From Desulfobacterales bacterium (GTDB lineage: Bacteria; Desulfobacterota; Desulfobacteria; Desulfobacterales; JAFDCJ01), in the NCBI GenBank assembly GCA_020345785.1, contig CP070771.1, positions 5,602,869-5,608,237 of the forward strand: a stretch of DNA of 5,369 bases. The letters are read 5' to 3'. Each line of letters starts with the position of its first letter. The first letter of the stretch is position 1. The translations under genes and the position numbers were made by a program. This document shows positions 1 to 5,369 of this stretch, in pieces. A model generated the notes under the pieces. The model had not been told where the DNA came from and made no database searches. It saw only the letters and a program-made list of their open reading frames with translations.

Positions 1-638
1 CTGGCAGCATAGCGCACCAATTCAAGTGTGCTGTGAAGCCCCAGTTTATTCAGAATGTTGGTTCTGTGATTTTCAACGGTTTTGGGACTGATGAAAAGCT
101 TGGCGGCGATTTCTTTGGGCGAAGATCCTTCAGCCAGCAGTACCATAACCTCCTGCTCCCTTGGCGTCAGACTCTCATAATTTGCATCGGTGATTTTCAT
201 TTCCTTTTCCTCGGTTTGCATCAGCTTCTCGACAACTGAATGGGACACGGAACTATCCATGAAGTATTCACCGCTTAGCACGCTCTCGATGCCTTGCAGA
301 AGCCTTTCAGTGGCCGATTCCTTGGTCATATAGCCTGTGGCCCCGGCCTGAAATGCCTTGACAATGTAATCGACTTTAAAATGCATGCTGACCATCATGA
401 TGCGGGTTGATGGTGAAGTGTTTCGAATCTCGCGGCAGAGATCGATCCCGCTTTTATCCGGCAGCGCTAAATCCAAGAGCACTAAATCGGGCTTAAGATG
501 TTTGACGATTCGCATGGCCTCGCGGGCGTTGCCCGCCTGCCCGACCACTTCATATTCAACAGCAGGCTTAAGAGTCGATTTTAAGCCTTCCCTGACGAGA
601 GGATGATCGTCAACGATCAAGATGGTTTTCTTGGTCAC
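1..638 (-). CDS. NarL/FixJ-family response regulator (3' end cut by window edge)
   Basis: DNA-binding response regulator, the likely phosphorylation partner of the overlapping histidine kinase. The 212 visible codons form a receiver domain (about residues 4-120) and a LuxR-type helix-turn-helix (about 155-212). Receiver residues are in place: acidic pair D10/D11, phosphoacceptor D56 in LVLLDLALPD, switch S84 and invariant K106. The C-terminal part has SLTPREQEV, then KEIAAKLFISPKTVENH as recognition region. NarL-family proteins are about 210-220 residues long, so only a few residues are missing at the left edge. The start is GTG at 638-636, ten bases after GAGGAG (654-649); it gives VTKKTILIVDDH, a standard receiver N-terminus. 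The first 29 bases overlap the 3' end of the kinase gene, so translation is probably coupled. Target genes cannot be read from the sequence. Family assignment is firm. Confidence 0.95.
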   Translation of the reverse strand, partial: MTKKTILIVDDHPLVREGLKSTLKPAVEYEVVGQAGNAREAMRIVKHLKPDLVLLDLALPDKSGIDLCREIRNTSPSTRIMMVSMHFKVDYIVKAFQAGATGYMTKESATERLLQGIESVLSGEYFMDSSVSHSVVEKLMQTEEKEMKITDANYESLTPREQEVMVLLAEGSSPKEIAAKLFISPKTVENHRTNILNKLGLHSTLELVRYAA

Positions 639-2217
639 TGCTCTTTTTCTCCTCAAAGGGCACCTTGATCGCAACTTTTGTACCCTGCCCTATTTTTGAT
701 TGCAGTTTCATTTCGCCACTCATCAGTTTAACCCGCTCCTGCATGCTGCGTAAACCCATCCGTTTTTCATGATTGTTTACGGAGGCTCGCTGTTGCACAT
801 CAAAGCCCCGGCCGTTGTCTTCGATTCGAACGATAATGTTCGGAAAGGCGGCAGCCAGCTTCACCGTTACCCGGCTGGCGGCCGCATGTTTACGGATGTT
901 TGTAAGACCTTCTTGAACCAGGCGGTAGAGATTGATCTGAATATCATGATCCAGCTTTAAGTTTTTCAAACCGGCCGACTGAAAATCAACCGGCACCCCC
1001 CACATTTGAGTAAAATCCTCGCAAAACTGGTAAACTGTCTCGACAAGTCCCAGTTCCTCAAGGCCGGGGGGGCGCAGCTCGTAGGCCATATTGCGCACAC
1101 CATGGATAGTTTTTTGCAGTACTCCGATAATTTCTCGGACCCGTTGCGCCTCCGATGCTCGGTCTTTTAACAGTTCTCCATAAATTAAGTCACACTCCAT
1201 TTTGGCTACCGACAGGTCCTGGGCCACCGTGTCATGCAGTTCCCGTGACAGCATCTGGCGCTCGCTCTCTTGGGCTTGCATCAATTGACGGCTGAGCATA
1301 TGAATATGTTCTTCAGCCTTTTTTTGATCGGAAATATCTTCAATGGTTCCTTCATAGCATACGTCCCTGCCGTCCACATCTCGAATGACGCGCGCATTTT
1401 CACGAATATATACCAGCGTATTGTCCGGTCGTTTCCAAAATGATTCCAGTCCCTTGATTTCACCGTCGCGTTCGATGCGATCCCGGAATAGACGGCGCTG
1501 ATATTCCGGATGATAGTCACTGGTTTCAAGATTCACGGCGGAAAGTTCTTTAAAGGAGGAATATCCCAATATTTCCATTAATGCCGGATTGGCATCCATG
1601 ATTCGACCATCGGGGGCGGTACGATAAAATCCGATGGGTGCATTCTCAAAGATACTTTGATAGCGCTGCTGGCTTTCCCGCATGGCTTGCTCCATCTTTT
1701 TGCGATCCGTGATATCACGAATATGTTCGATCACTGCGAACACATTCCCTTTATCATCAATCATCGGAAGCACGCGCAGATCCCTGAATTTTCCATCGAT
1801 CGGATTTGGGGCCTCATGCTGCTTTATTTTGCCGGTTTTAAACACCTCCATGGCATGGCATGGATTACACGGCTTATCGCGGTTCATAAACACTTCATAG
1901 CAATAAGGATGGTCTTGGCGGTCTTTTTTTGATATGTGACTATGATCTTTCCAATTCGACATTCTGACTCGGAAATCTCTATCGATGACGATCACCAGAT
2001 CCTGGAGCGCATCGAAGGTGCTGGAAAGCAGCATTTGGTTGGCCTGCAGCTTCTTTTCCGCCTTCTTGCGCATTTCTATTTCCTGCCTTAACTTGCGGTT
2101 CGCTTCATTCAACTCGGCAGTCCGCTGGGCTACCTTTATTTCCAATTCTTCTTTAGCTTTGGATTCTGCTTTTTCGGCTCGCTTGCGTTCGGTGTGAGAG
2201 TCGGTTTTGCCAGCCAT
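610..2217 (-). CDS. Soluble PAS-PAS sensor histidine kinase, NarX/DegS-type (HisKA_3)
   Basis: Cytoplasmic sensor kinase of 535 residues with no hydrophobic segment long enough to span a membrane. In order: a charged coiled coil (about 8-62), a first PAS domain (about 65-172), a second PAS domain (about 183-298, ending EGTIEDISDQKKAEE), a HisKA_3 dimerisation/phosphoacceptor domain (about 310-385) and a HATPase_c domain (about 425-520). The phosphorylated residue is H328 in RELHDTVAQ; the family signature LRPPGLEELGL follows at 381-391. The ATP-binding domain has an N box around N440 (EGLTNIRKHA), EDNGRGF at 466-472 and GLRSMQERV from 488. The first PAS carries C106, C117 and C120 (CNPC), suggesting redox, metal or Fe-S sensing, which is inference. 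ATG 2217 has AAGGAG six bases upstream (2229-2224). The 3' end overlaps the response regulator gene by 29 bases, so the two form an operon. The frame looks undamaged, unlike its upstream neighbours. Confidence 0.95.
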   Translation of the reverse strand: MAGKTDSHTERKRAEKAESKAKEELEIKVAQRTAELNEANRKLRQEIEMRKKAEKKLQANQMLLSSTFDALQDLVIVIDRDFRVRMSNWKDHSHISKKDRQDHPYCYEVFMNRDKPCNPCHAMEVFKTGKIKQHEAPNPIDGKFRDLRVLPMIDDKGNVFAVIEHIRDITDRKKMEQAMRESQQRYQSIFENAPIGFYRTAPDGRIMDANPALMEILGYSSFKELSAVNLETSDYHPEYQRRLFRDRIERDGEIKGLESFWKRPDNTLVYIRENARVIRDVDGRDVCYEGTIEDISDQKKAEEHIHMLSRQLMQAQESERQMLSRELHDTVAQDLSVAKMECDLIYGELLKDRASEAQRVREIIGVLQKTIHGVRNMAYELRPPGLEELGLVETVYQFCEDFTQMWGVPVDFQSAGLKNLKLDHDIQINLYRLVQEGLTNIRKHAAASRVTVKLAAAFPNIIVRIEDNGRGFDVQQRASVNNHEKRMGLRSMQERVKLMSGEMKLQSKIGQGTKVAIKVPFEEKKSSDQENHLDR

Positions 2218-2401
2218 TTTCTACTCCTTGTATATGCGATAACACCAACATATCGATTTCTTTAGGATCAATTCCCAACCGCTGCATGTTACCGAGCAAC
2301 ACGGCGCTGCTGCCGCCCGTATCAAAGAGGATGGTTTTTTCCGCACCCTTGATGACACAGGCAAAACCCCAGGAAGTTGTTAAACCCGCTTTGTTCTGAA
2401 T
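2218..2401 (-). pseudogene. Remnant of an MBL-fold metallohydrolase gene (N-terminal fragment)
   Basis: About 60 codons read as the beginning of a metallo-beta-lactamase-fold hydrolase (COG1237-like). GLTTSWGFACVIKG is followed by EKTILFDTGGSSAVLL, GNMQRLGIDPKEI and DMLVLSHI. The strand, DTGG turn and LVLSH segment are in the family order and spacing. The family continues with the metal-binding HxHxDH motif after LSH. Here only the first His remains and the text changes to IQGVENG, which already belongs to the ribosome binding site and start of the histidine kinase. The frame runs on uselessly into the kinase gene to a stop at 2155-2153. Upstream, an in-frame TAA (2404-2402) precedes the block and no convincing start or ribosome binding site is present. 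It therefore lacks most of the protein, the active site and a start. It is best explained as a leftover of a gene that once lay before the kinase gene. Confidence 0.75.
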
Positions 2402-2551
2402 TTAATACGCTTTTATCAGCGGGAAGTTTAACGATTCCTGTTGGTGAATCGGCATCATTCAGGTCGCGGTACCCGTCGAGCAAATCATCACCGATGATCT
2501 CATCACGATGGTGTCTCCTCTGCTTTCGATCAATTGGTCCGAGTAGAGCGA
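2402..2551. other. Unassigned spacer between the kinase-like frame and the MBL remnant
   Basis: No supported gene. On the minus strand one frame stays open from 2558 to about 2324 and reads DEIIGDDLLDGYRDLNDADS and then PTGIVKLPADKSVLNSEQ. This is fairly protein-like, but it has no plausible start and I do not recognise it. It may be debris of a further lost gene or the original 5' end of the MBL gene in another frame. GAGGAG stands eight bases before a GTG-ATG pair near 2505-2510, but that frame ends after about 16 codons. A small inverted repeat, ATCATC-ACC-GATGAT (2484-2498), is present without a T-run, so I do not call it a terminator. Confidence 0.4.
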
Positions 2552-4543
2552 CTATCCCTCATTTAGAGAACCGGCTTCCCAATGTTTGTTTGCCACGGCA
2601 GTTTGATGCGCAAGCAGCGCATAATCATGAGCAAGAATTTGCCGCAGGCTCTCTACCAGAGGAAGATCTGTGTCAATGCGGATGTGTATTTCATCCGGCA
2701 ATTCCTGCAGGCTTTCAAACCGCGCGCAGAGTTGTTTGAAATGCTGTTGTCGTAAATCAGAATTTTTAGTGGATACATCGCGAATGGAAAGTCGCTTTTT
2801 CAAAGTTTCATTGGATGCCGTACATTCCATAAAGATAATATTGGCATCCATATCTCTTGCCAAACGCAGGGTTTCGTCTCGATGATGACGGCGGCTAAAT
2901 GCAGCATCTAAAATGATTGAACGCCCCTGCTTAATCTCCTCCTGGGCCAGCATCAAGAGTTTTCCGTAAACAAGAGCGGTTGACTCCTTTGAATAGATGC
3001 CTTCTTCGAAAGGCAGGTCCGGTGTGCCGTCAAGTGGTAAATTGAACAGCTTTTTGCGAACGACATCGCTTTGCAATATGCCTAAACTGAGTATTTTGGC
3101 CGTCATTTCAGCCGTGGCCCTTTTTCCGGCCGTCGCTAGACCGCATACCACCCAGCTGGTGGGGCGTGTAAACTGAATGACATATCGGTAAGCGAGGTTC
3201 AGATAGCGACGGGTTTCCTTCAGAATTTTGGCGCGTCTGCGCGCTGCCAGATCGTTATCCCTAAGACGAAAGCAATTGACTTTGACCCGAACGTACGCGC
3301 GATAACACTTGTAAAAGTCGAGCAAAATGAACATTTCTTCGTCTTTAGCATAATCGAGATAGAAATTTATCAGTCGCTGGGCAATTTGAGGATGTCCTTC
3401 AAAGTCAAGATCCATGGCCAAAAAGGCCAGGTCGGAGGTTATATCCGCATAGCGCAAGCGATCATTGAATTCGATACAGTCATCGATATGAGCGATCATC
3501 TTGCGGGCGTGTTTGACAGGGTCGATCTCAAGATCCCACATACCGCCGTAAAGTTTTTCGAATTCTTCGAAGATATATTTTTGAAATACCGGCGCACCGC
3601 TTACGGGCAGGGTGACGCCAAAAACCGTGTAAACACCGGAGGCTACAAAATAATGACCGATACTGATAGCCTTCTCACTCATCCATTCCGGTGCACTGCC
3701 GGCTGCCGTCAGTTCACTGATGTCATTGCCGAAACCGCCGACTTTGACGACTTCTGTGGCCGCCAAAAGTATCCGGCTATTGTCCACACAGGAGCCAAGA
3801 TGAAGCACAGGCGGGATACCAACTGTTTCACAAACCTCGGCCAAACCCGGTCCGCAAAACACCCTGGCTGATTCAGGCGTCAGAAGGCCTTCCATGGCGC
3901 AGGCAATGGCAGCGCGTGTTCCCTGCTTCATCAGGTTTTTATAGTCCTGGTCTACGCCAATATGGGTTCGGTGCATGATTTCAACAATTTCTCTGTCGAT
4001 ATTGCGCGGCACCACCCCCTGCTTTTTCCAAAGCTCATAGCGGGGTGCAGGCGCTCGTTTGGCAAAAAGAAGTTCGCCTTCGGCTTTGCCCCACTCGTTG
4101 AGGGCTTTTTCGCCGACCTCAACCGCAATTTCATCAATATCCCGATCCAGCTGTTCACCATCGACCGCCACCGTCGTGTCGACTCCCAACCATTGAGCGA
4201 CTTGCAGTAGCTTGCGAGTATCTTTAATTTTGTAGGCATCGGTTTCTTTTCTGGCAGCGGACATAAACACTTCGGCGACAGAACGTCCGTGGTCGGAATG
4301 GGCGGCAGCACCGCCGGCAATCATTCGGATGAAGTTGCGTGCGGCATTGGTATTCGGAGTTGCCTTACAGATACCTTTGTGGGTATTCTCCCCTTCGATT
4401 CCGCCTTTCGGCAGAGGCAACCGGCAGGGTCCCATCCCACAGTTTTTGCAGCAAATACCCTGCGTTGCGATGTTGCAGGGTTTCATCGCAACTGCTCTAT
4501 TAAATGCCGTCTCAATTCCCAGCTCGTGGGCGCGTTGAATCAT
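2552..4543 (-). CDS. cooS: Chimeric frame: internally deleted CooS-type CO dehydrogenase joined to APH-like/P-loop kinase C-terminus (probable pseudogene)
   Basis: Open frame of 663 codons made of three blocks. Residues 1-210 are the N-terminus of a nickel-iron-sulfur CO dehydrogenase. Cysteines C23, C31, C32, C35, C40 and C59 match the D- and B-cluster pattern, followed by AARNFIRMIAGGAAAHSDHGR and RTHIGVDQDYKNLMKQG. Residues 211-354 resume far later in CooS: GLLTPE, GIPPVLHLGSCVDNSR, AGSAPEWMSEKA, HYFVASGVY. About 240 residues between them are missing, including most active-site C-cluster ligands; only the one at C252 and the catalytic Lys (K291) remain. At residue 354/355 (about 3480) the text becomes DCIEFNDRLRYADITSDLAF. 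This is the C-terminal part of an aminoglycoside-phosphotransferase-like protein, followed by its P-loop kinase domain (about 463-645). Walker A is GLATAGKR, lacking Ser/Thr after GK. CO oxidation is not expected. ATG 4543 has no ribosome binding site; the natural start is 4628 in another frame. Confidence 0.85.
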   Translation of the reverse strand: MIQRAHELGIETAFNRAVAMKPCNIATQGICCKNCGMGPCRLPLPKGGIEGENTHKGICKATPNTNAARNFIRMIAGGAAAHSDHGRSVAEVFMSAARKETDAYKIKDTRKLLQVAQWLGVDTTVAVDGEQLDRDIDEIAVEVGEKALNEWGKAEGELLFAKRAPAPRYELWKKQGVVPRNIDREIVEIMHRTHIGVDQDYKNLMKQGTRAAIACAMEGLLTPESARVFCGPGLAEVCETVGIPPVLHLGSCVDNSRILLAATEVVKVGGFGNDISELTAAGSAPEWMSEKAISIGHYFVASGVYTVFGVTLPVSGAPVFQKYIFEEFEKLYGGMWDLEIDPVKHARKMIAHIDDCIEFNDRLRYADITSDLAFLAMDLDFEGHPQIAQRLINFYLDYAKDEEMFILLDFYKCYRAYVRVKVNCFRLRDNDLAARRRAKILKETRRYLNLAYRYVIQFTRPTSWVVCGLATAGKRATAEMTAKILSLGILQSDVVRKKLFNLPLDGTPDLPFEEGIYSKESTALVYGKLLMLAQEEIKQGRSIILDAAFSRRHHRDETLRLARDMDANIIFMECTASNETLKKRLSIRDVSTKNSDLRQQHFKQLCARFESLQELPDEIHIRIDTDLPLVESLRQILAHDYALLAHQTAVANKHWEAGSLNEG

Positions 4544-4628
4544 CTGCCGGCTTGCCGGATCAATGGTTGCGGCCTCGGGATCAGAATTTCTTTGCTTCGG
4601 TTTTTTTGACTAATTTGTCTTCCGCCAT
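4541..4628 (-). pseudogene. cooS: Frameshifted 5' end of the CooS-like gene
   Basis: ATG 4628-4626 has AGGAGG five bases upstream. It starts MAEDKLVKKTEAKKF and stops at TGA about 45 bases in. Dropping one A from the seven-A run at 4601-4607 changes the reading to KKPKQRNSDPEAATIDPASR, then runs straight into RQMIQRAHELGIETAFNRA of the long frame. Residues such as DPA..QMIQRAHELGIETA are typical of CooS just before the first cluster cysteine, so the frame before 4543 is coding by origin. The frame of the long block has a TAG upstream near the run and no start codon before 4543. Either the base count of the homopolymer is wrong, or the gene carries a real +1-base frameshift. Slippage at the run could restore some product. 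Confidence 0.8.
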
Positions 4629-4633
4629 TTTGT

Positions 4634-4639
4634 CCTCCT
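4634..4639 (-). promoter_or_regulatory. Ribosome binding site of the CooS-like gene
   Basis: A perfect AGGAGG with a five-base gap to ATG 4628. It decides the start, because ATG 4543, the first in the long frame, is preceded only by GCCGGCAG. It is the best ribosome binding site in the window. Confidence 0.85.
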
Positions 4640-4672
4640 AAAGCTGTTGAGGGCTTATTGGGTAAAAAATTA

Positions 4673-4705
4673 GAAAATTTTCGAAATCTCTTTTCGCAAA
4701 ATTTC
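4673..4705 (-). terminator. Possible AT-rich hairpin after the usp gene
   Basis: Six bases after the usp stop codon, the minus strand reads CGAAA-AGAGA-TTTCG (4696-4682). Beyond a one-base bulge the stem is extended by ATTTT/AAAAT pairing, and it is followed by TTTTCTAATTTTTT. The stem is weak and AT-rich. It could attenuate usp transcription or simply be AT-rich promoter DNA for the next gene, where TTGCGA (4699-4694) and TTCTAA (4675-4670) lie 18 bases apart. Neither reading is strong. Confidence 0.3.
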
Positions 4706-4711
4706 AAACTT

Positions 4712-5255
4712 TTAACTTTTATTCGCAGATTGGGGAGAGGAGCCTTTGTTGTAGGTTGTGATACTTAAATTGCCTTTTTTCAGGGAAACCAGATAAACGG
4801 ACTTTTTTGTTTGTTTAAGGACCTTCTTCGTCGTACCCCATGAAAAAAATGCTGAGTAAAAGCTGGACCCATGAGGGCCAAGGACGATCGTTTCACATCC
4901 AAACCGATTTGCCTTTTCCACTATTTCTTCAGCGACCTTGCCGGGGTAGACAAGCAGGTGTTCAACGAGACCCGGGTACTCTGGATGATCTTTTATTTCC
5001 TTTTTGAGAAAGGAGCCGAGTTGCTTTTTCATGCGCTGCAAGGCGGAATAGGTTTTTTCTTTGACAACATCATTTTGGGAATCGTTGAGATAGTATGCCA
5101 GCGCTTTGGCCGCTTTAATCGATCTTTGGCTGATAACGTGGATAACCATAAGATCGGCACCTCTATCGCTGGCCAGATTCATGGCACCCTTATATATGAT
5201 CACAGTTACCCGATAGATCGGTTGCGCAAAGAACTCTTCGAATTTCAGTGTCCAT
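4712..5255 (-). pseudogene. Universal stress protein (UspA family), frameshifted near N-terminus
   Basis: Cytoplasmic UspA-fold protein, probably nucleotide-binding and stress-related. From ATG 5255 the frame reads MDTEIRRVLCATDLSGNCDHI, a standard Usp first strand with the conserved ATDLS. It then meets TAA at 5192-5190. The following part is in another frame: YKGAMNLASDRGADLMVIHV, a long helical region with EEIVEKANRFGCETIVLGPHG, and GTTKKVLKQTKKSVYLV. GPHG plus a GT ten residues later approximates the family G2xG9xG(S/T) ATP motif. Adding one AT unit to CATATATAAG (5198-5189) joins both parts into 181 residues with normal family spacing. A longer unbroken frame from ATG 5356 exists, but its start lies upstream of the sigma-54 promoter, its first 50 residues are not Usp-like and the conserved Asp is missing, so I reject that start. 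GAGGG (5266-5262) is six bases before ATG 5255. Either a disrupted gene or a base-count error. Confidence 0.8.
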
Positions 5256-5261
5256 AGCTTG

Positions 5262-5266
5262 CCCTC
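5262..5266 (-). promoter_or_regulatory. Ribosome binding site of usp
   Basis: GAGGG lies six bases before ATG 5255. Together with the Usp-like MDTEIRRVL reading it supports that start over the upstream ATGs at 5356 and about 5275 in the other frame. Confidence 0.65.
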
Positions 5267-5288
5267 ATCCTTCATCAAACTTCTAAAA

Positions 5289-5305
5289 AGCATATAGTGT
5301 GCCAA
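5289..5305 (-). promoter_or_regulatory. Sigma-54 (RpoN) -24/-12 promoter of usp
   Basis: The minus strand reads TTGGCACACTATATGCT. The GG and GC doublets start 12 bases apart, exactly as in the RpoN consensus TGGCAC-N5-TTGCW, with a single mismatch in the TTGC part. Transcription should begin near 5276-5280, giving a leader of about 20-25 bases that contains the GAGGG site before ATG 5255. Such promoters need an ATP-hydrolysing enhancer-binding activator, whose gene is not in this window. The promoter probably drives usp and possibly the genes after it. Confidence 0.75.
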
Positions 5306-5328
5306 CAGAATGCTATGATTATAAATCG

Positions 5329-5365
5329 ATACACAAGGGCATAAATCATTGTACATACATACACA
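5329..5365 (-). repeat. Two TGTGTAT direct repeats upstream of the sigma-54 promoter
   Basis: TGTGTAT occurs at 5365-5359 and 5335-5329, start to start 30 bases, about three helix turns. The wider 12-base copies CTGTGTATGTAT and TTGTGTATCGAT share nine positions. They lie about 25-60 bases before the -24 element, closer than many enhancer sites. They could bind an activator, but seven-base matches in AT-rich DNA may be chance. Confidence 0.25.
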
Positions 5366-5369
5366 GCGT

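Noticed and set aside
33..606. Plus-strand frames opposite the response regulator
   Set aside because: The minus-strand regulator is unambiguous by motif, so these are shadows.
2484..2498. ATCATC-ACC-GATGAT inverted repeat as a terminator or operator
   Set aside because: Only six-base arms, no T-run, and it overlaps a tandem CATCG(G)TGATGA similarity that can create the symmetry by chance.
2377..2739. 120-codon plus-strand frame across the spacer and the kinase 3' end
   Set aside because: Most of it is antisense to the kinase domain, the rest to debris; no recognisable motif.
3386..3871. 161-codon plus-strand frame opposite the CooS/kinase block
   Set aside because: It mirrors a clearly coding minus-strand frame, has no ribosome binding site and no family features; an antisense shadow.
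2552..4543. Functional nickel CO dehydrogenase
   Set aside because: Most C-cluster ligands are missing with the central domain, the start is out of frame and the C-terminus belongs to another family.
5256..5356. N-terminal extension of the usp frame to ATG 5356
   Set aside because: The extension covers the sigma-54 promoter and leader. Its residues are not Usp-like, while ATG 5255 in the neighbouring frame gives a typical Usp start with a ribosome binding site.
1..5369. CRISPR array, tRNA, rRNA or insertion sequence
   Set aside because: No regularly spaced repeats, no tRNA-like fold or conserved rRNA segment, and no transposase or paired terminal inverted repeats were seen.

Overview
All supported genes lie on the minus strand. 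Read right to left, they run: universal stress protein, a CooS-like carbon monoxide dehydrogenase gene merged with a kinase gene, a metallo-beta-lactamase-fold remnant, a soluble PAS-PAS histidine kinase, and a NarL-type response regulator cut by the left window edge. Nickel CO dehydrogenase, a -24/-12 (sigma-54) promoter, Usp proteins and NarL-type two-component pairs together suggest an anaerobic Desulfobacterota/Desulfobacterales-like bacterium. This is inference from gene style; no rRNA or other marker is present.

Right part (about 4640-5369): a usp gene follows a very good sigma-54 promoter. Its true ATG (5255) has a good ribosome binding site and gives a typical Usp N-terminus, but the frame is lost 19-21 codons later in a short AT repeat. 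Restoring one AT unit rejoins it to the long downstream frame.

Middle part (2218-4628): a damaged zone. The 663-codon frame is a mosaic. It holds the CooS N-terminal B/D-cluster region, then lacks the central domain with most C-cluster ligands. It resumes in the CooS C-terminal region and then switches within one codon to the C-terminal half of an aminoglycoside-phosphotransferase-like/P-loop kinase protein (COG2187+COG0645 type). The CooS start, with a perfect AGGAGG, is in another frame, separated by a seven-A run. Next comes about 60 codons of an MBL-fold hydrolase that stops at the metal-binding motif, directly against the kinase ribosome binding site.

Left part (1-2217): the histidine kinase and response regulator look intact, overlap by 29 bases and should be co-translated. 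They probably form a cytoplasmic signalling pair, perhaps redox-responsive given a Cys-rich PAS.

Three deletion-type junctions and two single-locus frameshifts within 3 kb, next to an intact pair, are the main observation. They fit ongoing gene decay by collinear deletion, or an assembly/sequencing fault. A functional new CooS-kinase fusion is the less likely but checkable alternative.
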